A DNA stretch of 64,000 nt from Vibrio sp. ES.051. GTDB taxonomy: Bacteria > Pseudomonadota > Gammaproteobacteria > Enterobacterales > Vibrionaceae. Made by a program: the position numbers and the translations under genes. Positions 58,058-64,000 of this stretch are shown here, in pieces. The first letter of the stretch is position 1, and each line of letters opens with the position of its first letter. The stretch covers positions 186,001-250,000 of the forward strand of contig NZ_PDJL01000005.1 in assembly GCF_002563795.1 (NCBI RefSeq), given 5' to 3'. Under the pieces are notes generated by a model, which saw only the letters and a program-made list of their open reading frames with translations, was not told the DNA's origin and searched no databases.

Positions 58058-59329
58058 ATGACTCAGAACACGCGTCTGTTTAAAAAGACTCTCCTAGCCG
58101 TCACGGTAGCTTTTGCCTCAGGTCAATCGATGGCCGCAGGTTTCCAAATCAACGCCCAGTCAGCAACAGGCATCGGCCGTGCATTTGCTGGTGATGCAGT
58201 AATCGCAGATAACGCCTCTGTAATGGCTCGTAACCCAGCAGCCATGGCGCTATTTGATAAAATGGAACTGTCGCTTGGTTTTGAAAGCATTACTTCCATG
58301 ATTGAAGTGAAAGATGTTACATACTCAGGAACCTTTACTGGCCCCCAAAATGTTGCAAATACTGATGACGTCGGTGATACATCAATTGCCCCAAACATCC
58401 ACCTTATAGTACCCGTGAACGATAAATTCGCATGGGGTGTGAATGCTTACTCCAACTTCGGCACAAAAACTGAGTTTTCTGAAAGTTATGTAGCTGCAGA
58501 ATACGGCGGAATTACTGACGTAAAAAGCTTCAACTTTGGTCTTGCTGGTTCTTACCGTTTAGATGATCAATGGAGCTTCGGTGCAGGCGTAGACCTGATC
58601 TACGGTCAAGGCACTATGAAGCGTATGGCTGGTAAGGGCTTTCCATCAAGTAACGTTGGACCAGTACCAAGTGCAGGTACCCCTCTTATTGATGTCGATA
58701 AAGCTGATGGTTGGGCGGTAGGCTTCAATGTTGGTGCTGTATATGAACTCGATGAAAACAACCGCTTTGGTCTTGCATACCGTCACAGCCCAGAAATGGA
58801 AGCGAAAGACGATAAAGGCCAAAAGATAGCTTTGCCGCTACCAGATATGGCCGAGTTCTCAGGTTTCCACAAAATCCAAGACACTCCCTTTGCCGTGCAC
58901 TACAGCCTCCAATACATTGGCTGGGAAACCTTTGATCAAATTGAGTTCTCGAACCTAAAAGGTTCACCTTTAGGTTCAACGTATGACAAACAGTACCAAT
59001 GGCAAGATGGCTGGCATTACTCAATCGGTGGTACGTATTACCTAAACAACGATTGGACCCTACGTGCGGGCTATATGTACGATACCAGCGCGCAGGATAA
59101 GGTAACGTCGATTTCTGTACCGGACTCAGATCGTCAATGGTTCTCATCAGGCTTCACATACCATCTTAATAACAAGTCAAACGTTGACTTTGGCTTTACT
59201 TACCTGATGGGTGACGATGTTTTAGTCAATGAAAGAAACCCCGCTTCAGGTGTTGAACTAAGCAATATCCAAGCAACGACACGCGCGGATGCAATTCTAT
59301 TTGGCTTACAATACAGCCGTAGCTTCTAA
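58058..59329 (+). CDS. FadL/OmpP1-family outer-membrane fatty-acid transporter (copy 1)
   Basis: 423 residues. Signal peptide cut after SMAA, then the FadL N-terminal plug AGFQINAQSATGIGRAFAGD and NPAAMALF, the region that forms the kinked strand. The rest shows alternating beta-strand character and ends in an aromatic (YSRSF), as expected for a 14-strand barrel. Imports long-chain fatty acids or other hydrophobic compounds. A paralogue follows immediately; this copy is the more divergent from E. coli FadL. Has its own terminator at 59368. Confidence 0.9.
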   Translation: MTQNTRLFKKTLLAVTVAFASGQSMAAGFQINAQSATGIGRAFAGDAVIADNASVMARNPAAMALFDKMELSLGFESITSMIEVKDVTYSGTFTGPQNVANTDDVGDTSIAPNIHLIVPVNDKFAWGVNAYSNFGTKTEFSESYVAAEYGGITDVKSFNFGLAGSYRLDDQWSFGAGVDLIYGQGTMKRMAGKGFPSSNVGPVPSAGTPLIDVDKADGWAVGFNVGAVYELDENNRFGLAYRHSPEMEAKDDKGQKIALPLPDMAEFSGFHKIQDTPFAVHYSLQYIGWETFDQIEFSNLKGSPLGSTYDKQYQWQDGWHYSIGGTYYLNNDWTLRAGYMYDTSAQDKVTSISVPDSDRQWFSSGFTYHLNNKSNVDFGFTYLMGDDVLVNERNPASGVELSNIQATTRADAILFGLQYSRSF

Positions 59330-59367
59330 GTTCGCAGTAGTGAATGAATAGAAAAAACACTCAACAT

Positions 59368-59393
59368 AAAAGACTGGATTTCCAGTCTTTTTT
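59368..59393 (+). terminator. Terminator of fadL copy 1
   Basis: Stem AAAGACTGG / CCAGTCTTT with loop ATTT (plus flanking A/T pairs) and a T run. The rest of 59394-59638 is promoter DNA of the next gene. Confidence 0.9.
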
Positions 59394-59578
59394 ATTATCT
59401 ACCATTTACTGTCTGCTTCATTTGAGTGAACACCTGTACTAAAATTGGCAATTATGACGCACAACTGTTCGCTGAAATGCCTTCACAGTGTTTTTACAGT
59501 TGGATAAATCCACTAGATAAAATCTCATGGACAGACAATTCAACTAAAAACACTGTTTTATCGGATTTTCATTTTTAA

Positions 59579-59588
59579 AGTGATCACT
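59579..59588. promoter_or_regulatory. Palindrome in the fadL copy 2 promoter region
   Basis: AGTGATCACT, a perfect 10-base palindrome 50 bases before the start. It could be an operator (FadR-, ArcA- or CRP-type sites are plausible at fadL) but matches none closely. Confidence 0.35.
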
Positions 59589-59638
59589 CTAAACGTAAAC
59601 TTTGTCCCCACGTTATAAACAAATCAGCGAACATAAGA

Positions 59639-60937
59639 ATGAAAACCAATAAGACTCTTCTATCTACAGCAGTGGCACTGAGCCTACTTGGCACTACAAG
59701 CATGGCTAACGCAGCAGGTTTCCAACTTGCTGAATATTCAGCAACAGGCCTAGGTCGTGCATACGCTGGTGAAGCAGCAATGGCTGACAACGCAAGTGCA
59801 CAATGGCGTAACCCTGCCATGCTAACTTATTTGGAAGGCACTCAAGTGTCCGTTGGTGCAATCTATGTAAACCCAAACATTGATGTGAAAGGTGATGTCA
59901 ATTTCAACGGTAGCACTTCTTCTGCATCTTCAGATGATTTCGCCCATGATGCAATCATTCCAAACTTCTACCTATCCCATCAATACAATGACAAATTCGC
60001 GATTGGTTTGGCTTTTGGCACCAACTACGGCATGGAAACCGATTTAGGTAAAGGCTTTGGTGCCTCACACTTCGGTAACGAAGCAAGCGTAACCACAATG
60101 GAAGCGAACCTAAACGCCGCTTACAAAATTCATGAATCAATCAGCGTTGGTGGTGGTATCCGTTACATCCTCGGCGAAGGCAGCTTTGGTGCGACAACCC
60201 CACAAATAAACGCACTAAACCAACCTCAAGGTACTGCTCTAAAATACATGGAAGGTGATGACACCGCTTGGGGCTGGCAAATTGGTACAGCATGGCAGAT
60301 CAATGACAATAACCGTATCGGTTTCTCATACAAATCCGAAGTTGAACTGAAGCTTGAAGGCCATGCTGAAGGTCTTGGATTTGGCTTTGGTACCGTTTAT
60401 CCAAATAAGACGCGTGACAACGGCTATATGTACCTAAACCTGCCAGCAACGGCTGAGTTGGCAAGTTTCCACCAAGTAACAGACCAACTGGCGCTACATG
60501 CAAGCTTCAACTGGACGGACTGGAGTTCGTTCGAAAAGTTGGAAGCACACCTAGATACCGCTGGCACGCATATGGTTAAAGTAGAAAACTGGGAAGACAA
60601 CTATCGCTTTGCTGTTGGTGCTACTTACCAACTTGAACCAAAGTTAGCGCTACGTACTGGTATTGCTTATGATACGTCTGCGGTAAGCGATAAAAACCGT
60701 ACGATCACTATCCCAGAAACTGACCGTACATGGCTAAGCATCGGCGCAACCTATGATTGGAATAAAGATCTGAGCCTAGACGCCGGTTTCACATACATCA
60801 TCGCGAAAGATGCGCCAATCGTTGAATCTCGTGGCTACTCGTCAGACGACGCTGCAGAAGCAGTCGGCGGTCAATTCGTTGGTGAAACGACAGGTAATGT
60901 TTGGCTAATTGGTGTTCAAGCAAACTACCGCTTCTAA
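59639..60937 (+). CDS. fadL: FadL outer-membrane long-chain fatty-acid transporter (copy 2)
   Basis: 432 residues. Signal peptide to about MANA, then AGFQLAEYSATGLGRAYAGEAAMADNAS and RNPAML, very close to the E. coli FadL N-terminus; C-terminal residue Phe in ANYRF. Barrel strands throughout. Together with copy 1 and the neighbouring fadIJ it gives uptake plus degradation of fatty acids. The separate terminators and promoters suggest that the two copies are regulated differently. Confidence 0.92.
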   Translation: MKTNKTLLSTAVALSLLGTTSMANAAGFQLAEYSATGLGRAYAGEAAMADNASAQWRNPAMLTYLEGTQVSVGAIYVNPNIDVKGDVNFNGSTSSASSDDFAHDAIIPNFYLSHQYNDKFAIGLAFGTNYGMETDLGKGFGASHFGNEASVTTMEANLNAAYKIHESISVGGGIRYILGEGSFGATTPQINALNQPQGTALKYMEGDDTAWGWQIGTAWQINDNNRIGFSYKSEVELKLEGHAEGLGFGFGTVYPNKTRDNGYMYLNLPATAELASFHQVTDQLALHASFNWTDWSSFEKLEAHLDTAGTHMVKVENWEDNYRFAVGATYQLEPKLALRTGIAYDTSAVSDKNRTITIPETDRTWLSIGATYDWNKDLSLDAGFTYIIAKDAPIVESRGYSSDDAAEAVGGQFVGETTGNVWLIGVQANYRF

Positions 60938-60955
60938 GCAAGCAACAAATACAGA

Positions 60956-60987
60956 AAAGGCTTAGCATTGCTGCTAAGCCTTTTTTA
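60956..60987. terminator. Bidirectional terminator between fadL and mlaA
   Basis: Stem AAAAGGCTTAGC / GCTAAGCCTTTT, loop ATTGCT, T tract on the plus strand and A/T-rich flank on the other. Confidence 0.9.
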
Positions 60988-61015
60988 TATCTTGCTATTA
61001 CGTGCACAAACGCGT

Positions 61016-61801
61016 TTAAAAGTCTTCTAAATATTCATCTAAGTAAGCTTCTTCTTCAACGTTTATTTTTTCAACAGTCTCTCTTTCTGCTTTAAAGTTT
61101 TGGCGCTGAATATAAACATCACGCGTTAGAATGTATGCGTCTGGTGAGGAATCTAATTGCGCCTCTTGCGGAACGAGCAATGCACGCTTCTCCATACCTT
61201 CAAACGCCCACTTCCCTAAGCTAGCCCAAAAATTCAGATAAGAAAGAGGGAGATACATACCATCGACGGTATCAGTCACCTCACGCAAAGAGTAAGGACC
61301 ATAACCTGGCAGCATAAAAAATGGGCCATTGCCGACCCCATAGTGGCCGACGGCATCACCAAATGCTTTTTCATCGTACTTTGTAATTCCCGCTGCCGTT
61401 GCGATATCAAGCAAACCGAAAATACCAAACGTCGAGTTAATCCAAAATCGATTAAAATGATCCACCGCCTTAGTACCGTTTCCCATGATTAAATTATTCA
61501 CCATGCTAGATGGCTCATCTAGGTTGGATAAAAAATTGGCGATACCAGTACGGATTGGTACTGGCGTATAGTTCACATACGCCAGTGATACTGGGCGTAC
61601 TAAGTACGGATCTAAATAATCGTAGTTGATATCCCACATCGTGCGGTTAAAGCCTTCCAACGGATCATACACATCAGAAGTCGCTTGATTTGTTTCTTCT
61701 CCGCTTGCTGCTTCATCCGGAGCAGTTGAACAGCCAACCAGTCCAACGGCTAACAGTAACAAGAAGATGGATTTACCTTTGTTATACATTTTCTTTTCCA
61801 T
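61016..61801 (-). CDS. mlaA: Outer-membrane lipoprotein MlaA (VacJ)
   Basis: 261 residues. Lipobox LVGC with acylated Cys24; the DPLEGFNRTMWDINYDYLDPY and LDEPSSMVNNLIMG blocks and LPGYGPYSLRE are typical. With porins it extracts mislocalised phospholipids from the outer leaflet and passes them to MlaC. The fadL-mlaA neighbourhood is the same as in E. coli. C-terminal tail is acidic (EEEAYLDEYLEDF). Confidence 0.95.
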   Translation of the reverse strand: MEKKMYNKGKSIFLLLLAVGLVGCSTAPDEAASGEETNQATSDVYDPLEGFNRTMWDINYDYLDPYLVRPVSLAYVNYTPVPIRTGIANFLSNLDEPSSMVNNLIMGNGTKAVDHFNRFWINSTFGIFGLLDIATAAGITKYDEKAFGDAVGHYGVGNGPFFMLPGYGPYSLREVTDTVDGMYLPLSYLNFWASLGKWAFEGMEKRALLVPQEAQLDSSPDAYILTRDVYIQRQNFKAERETVEKINVEEEAYLDEYLEDF

Positions 61802-61893
61802 AACGACTATTAATGTACCTAAGTTACCCAGTTAACTGTGTACGTATGTTAAGCAATGCACTTATAAAGATGGCTTAGGTATGGGAATAAATA

Positions 61894-61915
61894 AAGGCCA
61901 GCTAATGCTGGCCTT
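61894..61915 (-). terminator. Terminator of the ccm operon
   Basis: Stem AAGGCCAGC / GCTGGCCTT, loop TAAT, then TTATTTATT on the minus strand, 85 bases past the ccmI stop. Confidence 0.85.
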
Positions 61916-61999
61916 GGTCATTCTACTCGAACGCTTAAAATCATACCACTGAAGGCGATTGATTCTAACCCGAGGTTATGATTCAGAGGCAAGGGTTAA

Positions 62000-63217
62000 T
62001 TATTGATATTGTTGGTCAATACTCACCTCAACAGGTTGACCAAATTCAACAACCTCGCTTTCCCCGTGCCAATCTTGATCACGCGTTGCTACGTTACCAT
62101 CTGAATCGATTCGTACACGTACAATGAGCTTTTCTAGTGATGATAGCTTTTGACCCTGCATCATGGCATTGCCATCGTCCAGTACTACCGTACGAGGAAA
62201 GGTGCCGAGTGGATAACGAGCCGCAGCAATAGGCATTGGCGAACCATCCGCTTGATGAACAGACACAATCAACACTGCATTGGGGTCAAGTTGTGCGTTT
62301 GGCGCTACATTGATGGTCACTGAAACGCTCTTGCCTGGGGCAACCGCTTGGCCCATTTGCTTGCGAGCACTCTCAATACTGCGAGACAGCATTTCATAAC
62401 GGCTATCTTCAGGGCCAATCATTTGTTGCATGATGCCCCAATATTTAACCGCCGCTGGGAAATCTTGACGCTCAAACGCATCAAAGGCCAACAACGAAAA
62501 GACTCTTAGGTCAACATAATCCTGTTGCATTAGTTTCCCCAGTAACGAGCGTGCTGTTGCTTGTTCCATTTCCTCTTGAGACAACATCAAAGCTTGTGCG
62601 TAACCCAACATGACATCAGGATCTGTTGGCTGTAGACGATATGACTTTTCCATCGCGTCGATAGCCGTCGTCACATCACGATTTGCCAACGCTATACGAC
62701 CCAGTAGCAACCATCCCGTTGAGTCTTCCGGTTGGTAATGCAGACGAGTACGCAGCGCCAACGTCAGATCTTGCATTTCTTCATCGCTTAATGGTTCAGA
62801 GGATGCTGACATCAACTTTTTCGACAGTTCAGGCAGGCTTGCGGATACGCCTTGCCATTTTACAATATCGTCCGACGCACCAAACTTATAATACAGTCCG
62901 TAGCTCAACACGACCGTGAGAACCACTGAAGGCACTAATACCGCAATAGGAGAAATTTTTGTTTCCTTACTCTCTTGATCTCCTGGAATATCATCCAACA
63001 GAGATTGTTTGAGATCAGAAATCAAATCTTCTTGGCTCTCGACCAAGCCTTCTTCCGTCTCTTCTTGAAGCTCAGACAAACGGTCTTTATAAAACGCTTT
63101 ATTAAGCTCATCGCGCAACATCTCATCGTTGTTCGCTTTCTGTTTTATTAGTGGTAATGCCACTAATGCACAAGCTATTAGCGTTAGAACAACGGTGGAA
63201 ATCCAAAATAGTGTCAT
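62000..63217 (-). CDS. ccmI: Cytochrome c maturation protein CcmI
   Basis: 405 residues. N-terminal membrane helix, a cytoplasmic coiled segment (DELNKAFYKDRLSELQEETEEG), a second helix at about 92-110, then a periplasmic domain with tetratricopeptide repeats (about 140-270; DSTGWLLLGRIALANRDVTTAI) that hold the C-terminus of apocytochrome c. The last 100 residues form a beta-rich domain. Start overlaps the ccmH stop by one base. Confidence 0.93.
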   Translation of the reverse strand: MTLFWISTVVLTLIACALVALPLIKQKANNDEMLRDELNKAFYKDRLSELQEETEEGLVESQEDLISDLKQSLLDDIPGDQESKETKISPIAVLVPSVVLTVVLSYGLYYKFGASDDIVKWQGVSASLPELSKKLMSASSEPLSDEEMQDLTLALRTRLHYQPEDSTGWLLLGRIALANRDVTTAIDAMEKSYRLQPTDPDVMLGYAQALMLSQEEMEQATARSLLGKLMQQDYVDLRVFSLLAFDAFERQDFPAAVKYWGIMQQMIGPEDSRYEMLSRSIESARKQMGQAVAPGKSVSVTINVAPNAQLDPNAVLIVSVHQADGSPMPIAAARYPLGTFPRTVVLDDGNAMMQGQKLSSLEKLIVRVRIDSDGNVATRDQDWHGESEVVEFGQPVEVSIDQQYQ

Positions 63218-63702
63218 TACTTCTTATCTCCGTCGTTCTCTTCTTTAAGCAGTGCTTTTAAACGCGCTTCTTTTTGCTCGTCCCATTGCTCGCTACTGCT
63301 CGTAACGGCTTTAACTTTAGACTTGCGACTGCGCAGTACAATCAAACCAAAACCGCCCAATACAACAGCCAGCGGGCCAAGCCACAAAATTGCCGTCGCG
63401 ACGGTAAAGGGTGGGTTATAAGTCACGAAGTTACCATAACGCGCAATCATATAATCAACGATCTCTTCTTTAGACTTACCGTCTTTGGTCATTTCATAGA
63501 CTTTATGACGTAAATCTTGCGCTAATTCAGCGTTGGAGTCCGAGATCGTGTTATTTTGACATTTAGGGCAGCGCAGCGTGTGACTTAACTCTTTGAATTG
63601 CTGCTCTTGTTCTAGGTTCTCGAACTCATACACTTCAATTGCCGCGTGAGCCGCAAGTGATAACGTCATTGCCGCGAGAACGGCAAGGATCAATTTTTTC
63701 AT
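63217..63702 (-). CDS. ccmH: Cytochrome c maturation thiol protein CcmH
   Basis: 161 residues. Signal peptide (to AHAA), then the redox motif RCPKCQN with Cys45 and Cys48, then a membrane helix (ATAILWLGPLAVVLGGFGLIVL). It reduces apocytochrome c before haem ligation. Only the CcmH N-terminal domain is present; the TPR half is the separate ccmI. Overlaps ccmG by 4 bases. Confidence 0.95.
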   Translation of the reverse strand: MKKLILAVLAAMTLSLAAHAAIEVYEFENLEQEQQFKELSHTLRCPKCQNNTISDSNAELAQDLRHKVYEMTKDGKSKEEIVDYMIARYGNFVTYNPPFTVATAILWLGPLAVVLGGFGLIVLRSRKSKVKAVTSSSEQWDEQKEARLKALLKEENDGDKK

Positions 63703-64000
63703 TGCTTCGCCTCCTCAACCAATTGGTTGTAAAGCGGTGCTAGCGTGTCCTGCCAATTACGCGAGTTTACGTCTCCCACATGGCGGTATCGGATAACGCC
63801 ATTTGCATCGATAATAAAAGTCTCTGGCGCGCCATAAACTCCAAGGTCAAGACCTAACATACCGCTACCATCAAACAAACTTATCAAGTACGGATTGCCT
63901 AAATCGTTTAGCCAACCAATAGCCTTGTTGCGATCATCTTTATAGTTCATACCGATGATCTTTACGCCTTCACTCGCCAGTTCATTTAGATACTTATGTT
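63699..64000 (-). CDS. ccmG: Thiol:disulfide interchange protein CcmG/DsbE (3' part only)
   Basis: The frame runs off the window end; at least 100 C-terminal residues are present, ending EEAKQ. The first visible residues (HKYLNELASEGVKIIGMNYKDD) and GAPETFIIDANGVIRYRHVGD match DsbE. The redox CxxC lies outside. Keeps CcmH reduced in the periplasm. Confidence 0.93.
   Translation of the reverse strand, partial: HKYLNELASEGVKIIGMNYKDDRNKAIGWLNDLGNPYLISLFDGSGMLGLDLGVYGAPETFIIDANGVIRYRHVGDVNSRNWQDTLAPLYNQLVEEAKQ

Noticed and set aside
1..64000. Mobile elements, CRISPR arrays, toxin-antitoxin or prophage modules
   Set aside because: No transposase, integrase, direct-repeat array or typical accessory gene was seen; gene order is core throughout.

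Overview
The window is a chromosomal segment of a Vibrio-type gammaproteobacterium. The calls rest on protein resemblance (menFDHBCE, HU-beta, ClpXP/Lon/Tig, HubP/FimV, ComEA, two FadL porins, CcmG-H-I) and on gene order. That order matches the Escherichia coli 51-53 minute backbone (men operon, alaA-yfbR, purF-cvpA-dedD-folC-accD-truA, pdxB-fabB-mnmC-yfcL-epmC-aroC-prmB-smrB-sixA-fadJI-fadL-mlaA), with Vibrio-specific insertions. Almost every base is core genome. I see no insertion sequence, prophage, integron or CRISPR array.

Layout. 1-5.2 kb: end of a tRNA, a Tim44-domain protein, a TetR regulator with a palindromic operator, a fused MFS-acyltransferase that looks like lysophospholipid uptake and reacylation, and a YeiH-type transporter. 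5.0-12.5 kb: a small membrane ORF and the complete menaquinone operon menFDHBCE (minus strand). 12.7-17.5 kb: alaA, two HD-domain nucleotide phosphohydrolases (yfbR, a dGTPase homologue), a DTW tRNA-modification enzyme, a rhombosortase and comEA. 17.8-26.6 kb: the protein quality-control block ppiD-hupB-lon-clpX-clpP-tig, with two good sigma-32 promoter matches, one before lon and one about 330 bases before tig. 27-39.5 kb: purF-cvpA-dedD-folC-accD-truA-hubP-asd-pdxB, with a PurR box in front of cvpA-purF. 39.6-49 kb: fabB with a long structured 3' UTR that should contain the FarS small RNA, mnmC, an FMN reductase, yfcL-epmC, a TRIC-type channel, aroC, prmB, smrB, sixA. 49.4-61.8 kb: a cytoplasmic-looking M16 protease, fadIJ with a FadR operator, a gene-free stretch holding a candidate new small RNA, an ECF sigma factor with its DUF3379 partner, two fadL genes and mlaA. 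61.9-64 kb: ccmI, ccmH and the 3' part of ccmG.

A theme runs through the window: lipid handling. Fatty-acid import (two FadL), beta-oxidation (FadIJ), synthesis (AccD, FabB), phospholipid recycling (MFS-PlsC, MlaA) and probable RNA and FadR/PsrA-type control all lie here. The ECF sigma/DUF3379 pair sits between fadI and fadL. The least explained items are the structured, Rho-independently terminated RNA at about 55926-56090 (minus strand), the long structured heat-shock leader of tig, and the ECF sigma pair.
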